Shown one piece after another: positions 41,970 to 51,144 of a stretch of 64,000 nucleotides of DNA. The translations under genes were made by a program, and so were the position numbers. The notes below the pieces were generated by a model, which saw only the letters and a list, made by a program, of their open reading frames with translations, did no database searches and had not been told where the DNA came from. This DNA comes from Kytococcus schroeteri. Lineage in GTDB: Bacteria; Actinomycetota; Actinomycetes; Actinomycetales; Dermatophilaceae. The DNA lies in assembly GCF_042433515.1 (NCBI RefSeq), contig NZ_JBHLVH010000013.1, positions 226,484 through 290,483 of the forward strand, read 5' to 3'. The first letter of the stretch is position 1. Every line of letters begins with the position of its first letter.

Positions 41970-43405
41970 TCCCGCTGACCTCCCGACAGCTCGCGCAGGT
42001 CGTCGACGGAACGCTGGTGGGCGATGCCGACCGCGTCGTCGACGGCGGCGTGGTCACCGACTCCCGCCTCGCCGGCCCGGGGTCGCTGTACGTGGCCCGG
42101 CGGGGGGAGAACGCCGACGGGCACGACTTCGTGGAGGGCGCCCTGGCCCACGGGGCGGTGCTGACCCTCGCCGAGCGCGAGGTGCCCGGCGACCACGTGC
42201 TCGTGGCCGACACCCAGGAGGCCTTCGTGCGCCTCGCCCGGTGGATGGTGGACGAGCTGCCCGACCTGCAGGTGGTGGCCGTCACCGGCTCCTCCGGCAA
42301 GACCTCCACCAAGGACCTGCTCGGCCAGGTGCTCGCCGAGGCGGGGGAGACCATCGCCCCCATCGAGTCGTACAACTCCGAGGTGGGCGTGCCGCTCACC
42401 GTCTGCCGGCTCGAGCCCACCACGCAGTACCTCGTGGCCGAGATGGGTGCCTCCGGGCCCGGCCACATCGCGTACCTGACCGCCGTCGTGCCGCCCCGGG
42501 TGGGCATCGTGCTCAACGTGGGCTCGGCCCACATCGGGGGCTTCGGGTCCCAGCAGGGCATCGCCGACACCAAGGCCGCCATCGTGGAGGACCTGCCCGC
42601 CGACGGCCTGGCCGTGCTCAACGCCGACGACCCGCTGGTGGCCGCGATGGCGCAGCGCGTCCGCTCCGGTGCCGTGCAGACCTTCTCCCTGGACCCCGAG
42701 CGCGCGGCCGCCGACGAGTCGGTGACCGCCTGGGCCGAGGGGCTCGAGCTCGACGAGGCCGGCCGGGCCCGCTTCACCGTCGCGCTGCGCCCCGCAGCGG
42801 GCGACCCGCAGGCCGTGGAGCGCCACGCCGTGCACCTGCGCGTCCGCGGGGCCCACATGGCCGCCAACGCGCTGGCCGTGCTGCTGGCCGTGCGCCACGT
42901 GGGCGTGCCCGTGGCCGATGCCGTGGCCGCCCTGGGCCGTGCCGAGGCCGTGAGCCGTTGGCGCATGGAGGTCACCGACCGCCCCGACGGCGTGATGGTC
43001 ATCAACGACGGCTACAACGCCAACCCGGAGTCGATGCGGGCCGCCCTCACCGCCCTGGGTGACATGGCCCACGGCCGCCGCACCTGGGCCGTGCTGGCCG
43101 GCATGCTCGAGCTGGGGGAGGCCTCCGAGGCCCGCCACCGCGAGCTGGGGCGCGCGGCGGCCGAGCGCGGCATCGACGTGGTGGTGGTCGTGGGCGACAC
43201 GGCCCGCCCGGTTGCCGACGGAGTCCACGACTTCACCGCCGACACAGGGCAGGATGGCCCCGAGGTCGTCATCGCCACGGATTCGCAGGAGGCTCGCACC
43301 ATGCTGGAGGAACGACTGCGTCCCGGGGACGTCGTGTTGTTCAAGTCCTCCCGTGACTCCGGCATGCGCGTGCTGGGCGACCAGGTGGCGGGGGTCGTCG
43401 CGTGA
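41966..43405 (+). CDS. murF: UDP-MurNAc-tripeptide:D-Ala-D-Ala ligase MurF
   Basis: 479 residues. Cytoplasmic Mur ligase that adds D-Ala-D-Ala to UDP-MurNAc-tripeptide. N-terminal substrate domain (VVTDSRLAGPGSLYVARRGE), ATP site VVAVTGSSGKTSTKDLL (about residue 107), NVGSAHIGGFGS, and the C-terminal domain with INDGYNANPESMRAAL, the latter a MurF hallmark that separates it from MurE (which would have DNPR-type motifs). GTG start overlapping the ftsI stop. It consumes the MurE product, so a murE gene must exist elsewhere. Confidence 0.94.
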   Translation: MIPLTSRQLAQVVDGTLVGDADRVVDGGVVTDSRLAGPGSLYVARRGENADGHDFVEGALAHGAVLTLAEREVPGDHVLVADTQEAFVRLARWMVDELPDLQVVAVTGSSGKTSTKDLLGQVLAEAGETIAPIESYNSEVGVPLTVCRLEPTTQYLVAEMGASGPGHIAYLTAVVPPRVGIVLNVGSAHIGGFGSQQGIADTKAAIVEDLPADGLAVLNADDPLVAAMAQRVRSGAVQTFSLDPERAAADESVTAWAEGLELDEAGRARFTVALRPAAGDPQAVERHAVHLRVRGAHMAANALAVLLAVRHVGVPVADAVAALGRAEAVSRWRMEVTDRPDGVMVINDGYNANPESMRAALTALGDMAHGRRTWAVLAGMLELGEASEARHRELGRAAAERGIDVVVVVGDTARPVADGVHDFTADTGQDGPEVVIATDSQEARTMLEERLRPGDVVLFKSSRDSGMRVLGDQVAGVVA

Positions 43406-44478
43406 TCGGCGTCGTCGTCGGCGCCGGGGTGGCCCTGCTGGTCGTGCTGCTGGGCATGCCCACCTTCATCCGCTACCTGCAGGCCAAGCGCTACGGCCAG
43501 TACATCCGTGACGACGGGCCCACCTCGCACAACGTCAAGCTGGGCACGCCCACCATGGGCGGCTTCGTCATCCTCGCCGGCGTGGTGGCCGGCTGGGCGT
43601 CGGCCCACCTCGCCCTGTGGGAACTGCCCACCTGGTCGAGCTGGCTCATCATGCTGCTGATGCTGGGCATCGGCGCCGTGGGCTTCCTCGACGACTTCAC
43701 CAAGATCGCCCGCAAGCACAACCTCGGCCTCACGGCCAAGCAGAAGCTGCTCGGGCAGTTCGGCGTGGCCACCGCCTTCGCCGTGCTGGCCCTCACCCGC
43801 GAGGACCAGTTCGGCCAGACCCCGGCCAGCACCGCCATCTCGTGGGCGCGCGACACCCCGCTGGACCTCGCGGGCCTCGGCGGCGTGGTCGGCGCGGTGC
43901 TCTTCGTGCTCTGGGCCAACCTCGTCATCGGCGGCATGTCCAACGGCACCAACCTCACCGACGGGCTCGACGGCCTGCTCACGGGCCTGGCCGCCATCGT
44001 CTTCGCCGCCTACACGCTCATCACCTTCTTCCAGTTCTCGCAGCACTGCGGCACGCACGCCATCGAGGGCTGCTACGAGGTGCGCGACCCGCTGGACCTG
44101 GCGATCATCTGCGCGAGCATCGCCGGCGCCTGCATCGGCTTCCTGTGGTGGAACGCCTCCCCGGCCAAGATCTTCATGGGCGACACCGGGTCGCTGGCCA
44201 TCGGCGCCGCGCTGGCCGGCGTGGCCATCCTGAGCCGCACCGAGCTGCTCGTCGTGGTGCTCGGCGGCGTGTTCGTCATGGAGACGCTCTCGGTGATGAT
44301 CCAGGTGACCTCGTTCAAGTCCACCGGCAAGCGCGTGTTCAAGATGACCCCCATCCACCACCACTTCGAGCTGCTGGGGTGGCCGGAGGTCAACGTCGTG
44401 ATCCGCTTCTGGATCCTCGGCGGACTGTTCGTCGGCGCCGGACTGGCGCTCTTCTACACCGATTGGCTGGTGCGCTGA
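43402..44478 (+). CDS. mraY: Phospho-MurNAc-pentapeptide transferase MraY
   Basis: 358 residues with ten membrane helices. Makes lipid I on undecaprenyl phosphate. Signature segments: GPTSHNVKLGTPTMGG (residues ~36-51), FLDDFTKIARKHNLGLT with the catalytic Asp pair, NLTDGLDGL and the C-terminal KMTPIHHHFELLGWPE with the catalytic His. GTG start overlapping the murF stop. Confidence 0.96.
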   Translation: MIGVVVGAGVALLVVLLGMPTFIRYLQAKRYGQYIRDDGPTSHNVKLGTPTMGGFVILAGVVAGWASAHLALWELPTWSSWLIMLLMLGIGAVGFLDDFTKIARKHNLGLTAKQKLLGQFGVATAFAVLALTREDQFGQTPASTAISWARDTPLDLAGLGGVVGAVLFVLWANLVIGGMSNGTNLTDGLDGLLTGLAAIVFAAYTLITFFQFSQHCGTHAIEGCYEVRDPLDLAIICASIAGACIGFLWWNASPAKIFMGDTGSLAIGAALAGVAILSRTELLVVVLGGVFVMETLSVMIQVTSFKSTGKRVFKMTPIHHHFELLGWPEVNVVIRFWILGGLFVGAGLALFYTDWLVR

Positions 44479-46058
44479 TGCCGCGGCTGGTGCCGACCGA
44501 GACGGACTTCACCAGCCCGGAGCCGCGCGGTGGTTCCCTGACCAGCCGGGAGGCCGACTGGTCCGGGCTGCGCGTGCTCGTGGTGGGGCTGGGGCTCAGC
44601 GGGTTCGCTGCCGCCGACGCGCTGCTCGAGCAGGGTGCGTCCGTGCTCGCCGTGGAGGGCCAGGAGCCCGCCGAGGGGAGCGATCTCGCCGAGCGGGTGC
44701 GGCTGCTGGAGATCCTCGGGGCCGAGCTGGCCACCGGTGAGGCGGGCCGGCCGTGGTTCGCCCGGGGCGGGGGTGCCCAGGAGGCCTGCGCCGCGATGCT
44801 GGAGCAGGCCGGCACCGAGGTGGTCGTCACCTCGCCGGGCCTGCGCCCGGACACCCCACTGCTGGCCGCGGCCCGCGCTGCCGGTCTGCCGGTGTGGAGC
44901 GAGGTGGAGCTCGCCTGGCGGATGCGCCCCGCCGAGGGTGCCGCCCCGTGGCTGTGCGTCACCGGCACCAACGGCAAGACCACCGTGGTGCGCATGCTCA
45001 CCGCCATGCTGCGGGCCAACGGTGAGGAGGCCGTGGCCGCCGGCAACGTGGGCAAGCCCATCATGGAGGCCATCCTCGACCCGACGCGCCACGGCGCCAT
45101 CGCGGTGGAGCTCAGCAGCTTCCAGCTGCACCACACGTGGACGGTCTCCCCGCAGGCCTCGGTGGTGCTCAACATCGCCCCCGACCACGTGGACTGGCAC
45201 GGCTCGCTGGAGGCCTACGCCGGCGACAAGGGCCGCATCCACCACAACACGCAGGTGGCCGCGGTCTACAACGCCCAGGACGAGGTGACCCGCGCCCTGG
45301 TGGAGCAGGCCGACGTGGTGGAGGGCTGCCGTGCGGTGGCCTTCTCCGTGGGCACCCCCGGGCTCAGCGAGCTGGGCCTGGTGGAGGACGTGATGGCCGA
45401 CCGCGCCTTCACCGCCGACCGCGCCACCACCGCCCTGGAGCTGGGCACCCTGGAGGACCTCACCCGCGACGGCGTGCCGCCGGCCCCGCACCTGGTGGCC
45501 AACGCGCTGGCCGCCGCAGCCCTGGCCCGCGCCCACGGTGTGCCGCCGGCCGCCGTCCGGGAGGGGCTGCGCGCCTTCCGCGCCGACCCGCACCGCATGG
45601 AGACCGTGCTCGTGGCCGAGGGCGTCACCTGGGTGGACGACTCCAAGGCCACCAACCCGCACGCCGCCGCCGCGGCGCTCACGGCCTCGTCCAGCATCGT
45701 CTGGGTGGCCGGGGGAGACCTCAAGGGTGCCGACGTGGACGGGCTGGTGGCCGACGTGGCCGACCGTCTCAAGGCCGTGGTGGTGCTGGGCAAGGACGCC
45801 GACGCCGTCGCCGGCGCCGTGGCCCGCCACGCCCCGCAGGTGCCGGTGGACCGGGTGACCGGCACCGAGCCGGAGCAGGCCATGGCCGATGCGGTGTCCG
45901 CCGCCTCCGCGCGCGCCGGAGTCGGCGACCTCGTGCTGCTCTCGCCCGCCGCGGCCTCCATCGACATGTTCTCCGACTACGGCCAGCGCGGCGACCTGTT
46001 CGCCCGCGAGGTGCGCCGCCTGCACGGCGGGGACGGGCAGGTCCCCCTCGATGGCTGA
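44478..46058 (+). CDS. murD: UDP-MurNAc-L-Ala:D-Glu ligase MurD
   Basis: 526 residues. N-terminal Rossmann-type domain (LVVGLGLSGFAAADALLEQGASV), ATP site CVTGTNGKTTVVRML (about residue 162), NIAPDHVDWHGSLEAY and C-terminal WVDDSKATNPHAAAAAL, all typical of MurD. About 25 residues longer than average because of an N-terminal leader (PTETDFTSPEPRGG). ATG overlaps the mraY stop by one base; the stop overlaps ftsW by eight bases. Confidence 0.95.
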   Translation: MPRLVPTETDFTSPEPRGGSLTSREADWSGLRVLVVGLGLSGFAAADALLEQGASVLAVEGQEPAEGSDLAERVRLLEILGAELATGEAGRPWFARGGGAQEACAAMLEQAGTEVVVTSPGLRPDTPLLAAARAAGLPVWSEVELAWRMRPAEGAAPWLCVTGTNGKTTVVRMLTAMLRANGEEAVAAGNVGKPIMEAILDPTRHGAIAVELSSFQLHHTWTVSPQASVVLNIAPDHVDWHGSLEAYAGDKGRIHHNTQVAAVYNAQDEVTRALVEQADVVEGCRAVAFSVGTPGLSELGLVEDVMADRAFTADRATTALELGTLEDLTRDGVPPAPHLVANALAAAALARAHGVPPAAVREGLRAFRADPHRMETVLVAEGVTWVDDSKATNPHAAAAALTASSSIVWVAGGDLKGADVDGLVADVADRLKAVVVLGKDADAVAGAVARHAPQVPVDRVTGTEPEQAMADAVSAASARAGVGDLVLLSPAAASIDMFSDYGQRGDLFAREVRRLHGGDGQVPLDG

Positions 46059-47406
46059 GGGCGCCCACCCGTTCGACGCGGGGCGCCGCCAGGCCCTCAA
46101 GGAGTGGCTCGACCGTCCCGTGACCGTGGCCCGCCTGGCCGTGCTGGCACCGCTGGCGCTGCTCGTCATCGGCCTGGTGATGGTGTTCTCCGCCTCGTCG
46201 GTGTCGGCCTACACCGAGAGCGGGTCGGTCTACGCCGAGCTCGTCAAGCAGGCCACCTTCGCCGGCCTCGGACTGGTGGGGGCCACCGTGCTCGCGCTGC
46301 TGCCCGTGGCCTGGCTCCGCCGCCTGGCCTTCCCGGCCCTGGTGGGCACGGGGGCCCTGCAGGTACTGGTGTTCACGCCGCTGGGCGTGGCGGCCAAGGG
46401 CAACCGCAACTGGATCATGATCGGCGGCCAGACGATGCAGCCCTCGGAGCTGCTCAAGCTTGGGCTGGTGCTCGGCGGTGCCTTCCTGCTCGCCCACAAG
46501 GTGCCCCGCCTGCGCGAGCTGCTCCACCTCGTGGTGCCCTTCGTGGTGCCGGTGGTGGCGGGCTGCCTGGGGCTGGTGCTCGCCGGCCGCGACCTCGGGT
46601 CCGCGCTGGTGCTGCTGGCCATCGCGGTGGGCATGCTGTGGGTGGCCGGGGTGTCCCTGGTGTGGATGGGGGGAGGCCTCGCCGCGGCCGCCCTGCTGGC
46701 GGTGGTCCTCGCGGTCACCTCGCCCAACCGCATGGCCCGCATCGCGGTGTGGCTCAACGACTGCTCCAGCGCCCAGCAGGAGAACTGCTACCAGAAGGTG
46801 CACGGCGAGTACGCCCTGGCCGACGGCGGCTGGTGGGGCGTCGGTCTGGGGGCCAGCCGCGAGAAGTGGTTCTACCTGCCCGAGCCGCACAACGACTTCA
46901 TCTTCGCCGTCATCGGTGAGGAGCTGGGCATGCTCGGTGCCTGCCTGGTGATCGGGCTGTTCGCCGTCATCGGGTACGTCTGCTACCGCGTCATCGCCGG
47001 CACGCGCGACACCTTCGTGCGCATCGCGACGGCCGGCATCATGGCCTGGCTGCTCGGCCAGGCGATGGTGAACATCGGCTCGGTCATCGGCCTGCTGCCC
47101 ATCATCGGGGTGCCGCTGCCGCTGGTCTCCTCCGGTGGCTCGGCGCTCGTGGCGGCGCTCTGCGCAGTGGGGGTGCTCGTGGCCTTCGCCCGCGACCAGG
47201 TGCCGGGCGCCCGCCGCCTCGGTGCCCCGGCCCGCCGCGGCCCCGGCGGGCCGGCCGCGCGTCGTCCCGCCCCGGCCCGGGCCGCGGCGTCGGCCTCCTC
47301 CCGCCGGTCCACGCCGCGCCGTGCCCCGCGCGGTACCCCGGCGCGCCCCGGGCGCCGCACCGCGCCGGGCACCCGGTCGGTGCGCGGCCCACGGCGCCGG
47401 CCCTGA
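46051..47406 (+). CDS. ftsW: Septal peptidoglycan polymerase FtsW (SEDS)
   Basis: 451 residues, about ten membrane helices. SEDS signatures: NRNWIMIGGQTMQPSELLKLGLVL (with the Asp/Glu-rich loop elsewhere), LAGRDLGSALVLL, and the conserved extracytoplasmic loop YALADGGWWGVGLGASREKWFYLPEPHNDFIFAVIGEELG containing the catalytic Asp region. The closing PLPLVSSGGSALVA is also diagnostic. After residue ~385 there is a basic, Arg/Pro/Ala-rich cytoplasmic tail. Polymerises glycan strands together with FtsI. Confidence 0.95.
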   Translation: MAEGAHPFDAGRRQALKEWLDRPVTVARLAVLAPLALLVIGLVMVFSASSVSAYTESGSVYAELVKQATFAGLGLVGATVLALLPVAWLRRLAFPALVGTGALQVLVFTPLGVAAKGNRNWIMIGGQTMQPSELLKLGLVLGGAFLLAHKVPRLRELLHLVVPFVVPVVAGCLGLVLAGRDLGSALVLLAIAVGMLWVAGVSLVWMGGGLAAAALLAVVLAVTSPNRMARIAVWLNDCSSAQQENCYQKVHGEYALADGGWWGVGLGASREKWFYLPEPHNDFIFAVIGEELGMLGACLVIGLFAVIGYVCYRVIAGTRDTFVRIATAGIMAWLLGQAMVNIGSVIGLLPIIGVPLPLVSSGGSALVAALCAVGVLVAFARDQVPGARRLGAPARRGPGGPAARRPAPARAAASASSRRSTPRRAPRGTPARPGRRTAPGTRSVRGPRRRP

Positions 47407-47474
47407 AAGACTCGTCCCGGTACACCCCGCCGGGCCCCGTGGCCCGGTCCGTCAGCTGCTCCAGGAGGCACCCC

Positions 47475-48575
47475 ATGACCCCTGTGACCTCGGTCGTCCT
47501 CGCCGGTGGCGGGTCGGCGGGCCACGTCTCGCCGCTCGTCGCCACCGCCGACGCGCTGCGTCGGCACCACCCGGACGTGCGCATCACCTGCGTCGGCACT
47601 GCCGAGGGCCTGGAGGCCCGGCTCGTGCCCGAGCGGGGGTACACGCTGCGCACCATCCCCAAGGTGCCCTTCCCACGTCGCCCCGGGGTTGCGATGCTGC
47701 GTCTGCCCGGTGCGCTGAAGGCCGCGGTCGACGCCGCGGGCCGGGTCATCGACGAGGCCGGCGCCCAGGTGGTGGTCGGCTTCGGCGGGTACGTCTCCAC
47801 GCCGGTCTACCTCGCGGCGCGCAACCGGCGGGTGCCCATCGTCATCCACGAGCAGAACTCCGTGCCCGGACTGGCCAACAAGCTGGGGGCGCGCCTGACG
47901 CCCTACGTGGCCACCACCTTCAGCCAGACCCGCCTGCGCGGCTCGCGCCTGCTGGGCATGCCGCTGCGGGCGGAGATCACGGGCCTGGACCGCGCGGCCT
48001 CCCGGGCCGAGGCGCTGGCGGAGTTCGGCCTGGCCGACCACCGGCCCACCGTGCTGGTGACCGGCGGCTCGCTGGGAGCGGCGCAGCTCAACGAGTCCTT
48101 CGCCTCCTCGGCCGACGCGCTGCTGTCCGCCGGCGTGCAGGTGCTGCACCTCACCGGTGCGGGCAAGGTGCCGGCCGCGCTGGCCGACCGCCCCGTGGCC
48201 GCCGACGGCCCGCGCTACGTGGTGCGCGAGTACTGCGACCGCATGGACCTGGCCTACGCCGCGGCCGACCTGGTGGTCTGCCGGGCCGGGGCCAACACGG
48301 TCACCGAGGTGACCACCGTGGGCCTGCCCGCGGTGTACGTGCCGCTGCCCATCGGCAACGGGGAGCAGCGCCGCAACGCCACGGACGTGGTGAACGAGGG
48401 CGGCGGTGTGGTGGTGGACAACGACGCCGTGACGCCGCAGTGGGTCACCGGCGAGCTCACCCGCCTGGCCCTGGACGCCCCGCGCCTGGAGGCGATGGCA
48501 CGTGCCGCGGCCTCGCTCGGGTCGGCCACCGCCGCCGACGACATGGTGCGCCTGGTCGAGGAGGCCGTGCGATGA
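47475..48575 (+). CDS. murG: UDP-GlcNAc:lipid I GlcNAc transferase MurG
   Basis: 366 residues, GT28 family, peripheral on the inner membrane face. N-terminal loop VVLAGGGSAGHVSPLVATADAL, lipid/membrane patch, IHEQNSVPGLANK, and the C-terminal UDP-GlcNAc site with VTGGSLGAAQLNE and CRAGANTVTEV (His of the usual 'GGSxGA' loop region and PxxE-like contacts). CAGGAGG precedes the ATG. Stop overlaps murC start. Makes lipid II. Confidence 0.95.
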   Translation: MTPVTSVVLAGGGSAGHVSPLVATADALRRHHPDVRITCVGTAEGLEARLVPERGYTLRTIPKVPFPRRPGVAMLRLPGALKAAVDAAGRVIDEAGAQVVVGFGGYVSTPVYLAARNRRVPIVIHEQNSVPGLANKLGARLTPYVATTFSQTRLRGSRLLGMPLRAEITGLDRAASRAEALAEFGLADHRPTVLVTGGSLGAAQLNESFASSADALLSAGVQVLHLTGAGKVPAALADRPVAADGPRYVVREYCDRMDLAYAAADLVVCRAGANTVTEVTTVGLPAVYVPLPIGNGEQRRNATDVVNEGGGVVVDNDAVTPQWVTGELTRLALDAPRLEAMARAAASLGSATAADDMVRLVEEAVR

Positions 48576-50092
48576 GCCTGCAGGACACCGCCGGAGACAC
48601 GGGTCTCCCGGCGGGAGGCACCGTGGCCGGCGTGCCCACCCGCTTCGACTTCCGCGCCGAGCTGCCCTCGCTCGACCGGTGGCGCCGCATCCACCTGCTC
48701 AACGTGGCCGGCTCGGGGGTCTCGCGCGTGGCGCGGCTGCTCGCCGCGCGCGGGGTGCAGGTGAGCGGCTCGGACCCGGCCGACCTGCCGGTCATGGCCG
48801 CCCTCCGGGCCGACGGCATCGACGCGCAGGTGGGCTGGGACCCGGCCCGCCTGGAGGGCGTGGGCGCCGTCGTGGTCTCCAGCGCCACCAAGGAGGACGT
48901 GCCGGAGCTCGCCGAGGCACGTCGTCGCGGCCTGCCGGTGCTCCACCAGGCGCAGGCGCTGGCCCTCGCCACGCAGGGGCGGCGCCGGGTGGTGGTGGCC
49001 GGGGCCAACGGCAAGACCTCCACCTCGGCGATGGTGGCCTGGACGCTGCGTTCGGTGGGCACCGACTGCGGGTACGCGGTGGGCGCCGACCTCGTGGACA
49101 GCGGCCGCAACGCGGCGGTCGGCACCGCGCCGGAGTTCGTCATCGAGGGGGACGAGTCCGATGGCTCCTTCCTCGGCTACCGGCCCGAGGTGGCGGTGCT
49201 CACCAACGTGCGCCCGGACCACCTCGACCTCTACGGCGACTTCGAGACCGTGCAGCGGGCCTACGACGAGTTCCTCGACACCGTCCCCGACGGCGGGGTG
49301 CTCGTGGCCTGCGCCGATGACCCCGGTGCGCGGGCCGCGGCGGACCGGCAGCGGGGACGCCTGCGCGTGCTCACCTACGGCTTCGAGGGGGACGGCACCA
49401 CCGTGCCGGACCTGCACCTCGTGGACCCCTCGCACCGGGGGATGGCCTGGGAGTCCACGCTGCGAGACGGGATCTCGGGTCGAACCCTTGATCTGAGGGT
49501 GAAGGTTCCCGGGTTGCACAACCTGCTCAACGCGACGGCCGCCTACGCCGTGGCCGTGCACGCCACGCTCGAGGCCCCTGAGGGTGGGGCTGGACCCGAG
49601 GTCGAGGCTGCTGCCCTGGCGGGTCTGGCGGGCTTCGCCGGGGCCAAGCGACGCTTCCAGGTGCGTGGAGAGGCCGATGGCGTCCTCGTGGTGGACGACT
49701 ACGCCCACAACGCGGACAAGGTGGATGCGGTGGTCCGCACCGGTGCGGCGCTGGCCCACGAGGCCGGCCACCGGGTGCTCGTGGCCTTCCAGCCCCACCT
49801 GTACTCCCGCACCCGCGACTTCGCCGCGGGCTTCGCCGCCGGGCTGGACGCCGCCGACGAGGTGCTCCTGCTGCCGGTGTTCGGCGCCCGGGAGGAGCCC
49901 CTGGAGGGCGTGACGAGCGCGCTCGTGGGCGACCGGCTCACCACCTCGTGGCGCGCGGTCGACTCGCTCGAGGAGCTGCCCCAGGCCGTGGCCGCGCTGG
50001 CCCGCCCCGGGGACCTCGTGCTCCTCGTGGGGGCCGGCAGCATCACCACCGCCGGGGAGGGCGTGCTCACCGCCCTGCAGCAGCGCCGGTGA
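48572..50092 (+). CDS. murC: UDP-MurNAc:L-alanine ligase MurC (divergent motifs)
   Basis: 506 residues in the murC position. Family blocks are present but altered: the nucleotide-binding start is HLLNVAGSGVSRVARLL instead of a GIGGAGMSG-type loop; the P-loop is GANGKTSTSAM (family GTHGKT); the central motif is DESDGS as expected; NVRPDHLDLYG is near normal; DDYAHNADKV stands where DDYAHHPTE is usual; FQPHLYSRT is normal; and the C terminus has VGAGSITT where GAGD is usual. Thus several conserved His/Asp residues are replaced. No second murC is visible, so this is probably functional with unusual properties. Alternative readings are a Mur ligase with another first amino acid (Gly or Ser) or simple lineage drift. 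Confidence 0.85.
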   Translation: MSLQDTAGDTGLPAGGTVAGVPTRFDFRAELPSLDRWRRIHLLNVAGSGVSRVARLLAARGVQVSGSDPADLPVMAALRADGIDAQVGWDPARLEGVGAVVVSSATKEDVPELAEARRRGLPVLHQAQALALATQGRRRVVVAGANGKTSTSAMVAWTLRSVGTDCGYAVGADLVDSGRNAAVGTAPEFVIEGDESDGSFLGYRPEVAVLTNVRPDHLDLYGDFETVQRAYDEFLDTVPDGGVLVACADDPGARAAADRQRGRLRVLTYGFEGDGTTVPDLHLVDPSHRGMAWESTLRDGISGRTLDLRVKVPGLHNLLNATAAYAVAVHATLEAPEGGAGPEVEAAALAGLAGFAGAKRRFQVRGEADGVLVVDDYAHNADKVDAVVRTGAALAHEAGHRVLVAFQPHLYSRTRDFAAGFAAGLDAADEVLLLPVFGAREEPLEGVTSALVGDRLTTSWRAVDSLEELPQAVAALARPGDLVLLVGAGSITTAGEGVLTALQQRR

Positions 50093-50883
50093 GCCGCCCC
50101 GGTACGCGCCAGCGTCGGGTGGTGCGCCCCGAGCCCGGTGCCCGCCAGCGGTCCCCCCTGTGGTGGGTGGTGCCGCTCGTGTTGGCCGTCCTGCTGGCGC
50201 TCGGGGCCTGGGTGGCCTACGGCTCGGGCTGGTGGGTGGTGCGCGAGGTGCGCGTGCAGGTGGACGCGCCGCAGAGCACGGCCCCGTGGGCCGAGGAGGT
50301 CGCCTCGGCCCAAGAGGTCCAGCGCGCCTCGGGCCTGCGCTCGGGGGACCGCGTCGTGGACCTGCCGCGGGAGCGGGCCCAGCGGTCGGTGGAGGAGCTG
50401 CCCGGGGTGGACTCCGCCGAGGTGGGGCGCGGCCTCACCGGCACCGTGCGCATCACGGTGCACCTCGAGGAGGCCGTGGCCCGGACCTCCTCCGGTGGTG
50501 ACCAGGTGGTGCTCGACGCCGACGGCCGGGAGATCGCGCGCCTGTCCGGCGACGGGGGCGAGGACGCCGCGGCGCTGCCCGAGGTGGTGCCGGCCCCCGG
50601 GGTCCCCGCGGGGGAGCGCGCCGAGGCGCTGGCCCGGTCGCTGCCGACCCTGCACCTGCTCTCGGGCGAGACCCGCGACCAGGTGCGGGAGTACCGGGTG
50701 GCCCCCGAGGGGCTGTCCACGGTGCTGCCCGACAGCTACCTCGTGCGCTGGGGCCACGTCACCGACGCCGCCGACCTGGCCACCCGGGAGAAGGCCGTGC
50801 GGGCGCTGCTGGCCGAGCAGCCGCCCGCGCCCGGGGCCACGCTGGACGCCACGGCAGCGGGCTCCGTCGTGGTCACCGAGTGA
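50089..50883 (+). CDS. ftsQ: Cell division protein FtsQ
   Basis: 264 residues, bitopic: short basic N terminus, one membrane helix (WWVVPLVLAVLLALGAWVAYGS), then a POTRA domain (VREVRVQVD...VDLPRERAQRSVEELPGVDSAEVGR) and the FtsQ beta domain (VTVHLEEAVARTSSGGDQVVLDADG). GTG start overlaps the murC stop. In other bacteria it links early and late divisome proteins. About average length for the family. Confidence 0.9.
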   Translation: MSRPGTRQRRVVRPEPGARQRSPLWWVVPLVLAVLLALGAWVAYGSGWWVVREVRVQVDAPQSTAPWAEEVASAQEVQRASGLRSGDRVVDLPRERAQRSVEELPGVDSAEVGRGLTGTVRITVHLEEAVARTSSGGDQVVLDADGREIARLSGDGGEDAAALPEVVPAPGVPAGERAEALARSLPTLHLLSGETRDQVREYRVAPEGLSTVLPDSYLVRWGHVTDAADLATREKAVRALLAEQPPAPGATLDATAAGSVVVTE

Positions 50884-51144
50884 CCGGGTGCGAGGTGCAG
50901 CGGAGGCGTGACCCTCAACTGCACCATGAGAGTGGCACGAGACCGGGTCGCGACATACTGTGACGCCATCACCCGGGGACGGGTGTCGACCGCGTACAGT
51001 GCTCCGCACGGTGTTCGACGACCCACGTCCCGTGCGGTGGGGAGTACCTCACCGTGAAGTAGAAGGTTGATCCGCTCCGCCGGTCCGGATCTCCGTCCAC
51101 CCGGTAGCCGCCGCGGCGCCCGACTCAGGAAAGGCCACACCTCC
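50884..51144 (+). promoter_or_regulatory. ftsZ leader and promoter region
   Basis: The longest gap inside the dcw cluster, as expected for a separate ftsZ promoter. GTGGCA (50932-50937) and CATACT (50954-50959) with a 16-bp spacer are one weak candidate; TACAGT (50995-51000) is another possible -10. The conserved-looking CGTGACCCTCAACTGC (50907-50922) may be an operator. Confidence 0.4.

Noticed and set aside
41960..41975. Missing murE as an assembly error
   Set aside because: The neighbouring stop and start codons overlap cleanly in a GTGA pattern like the rest of the operon, which a mis-join would be unlikely to create.
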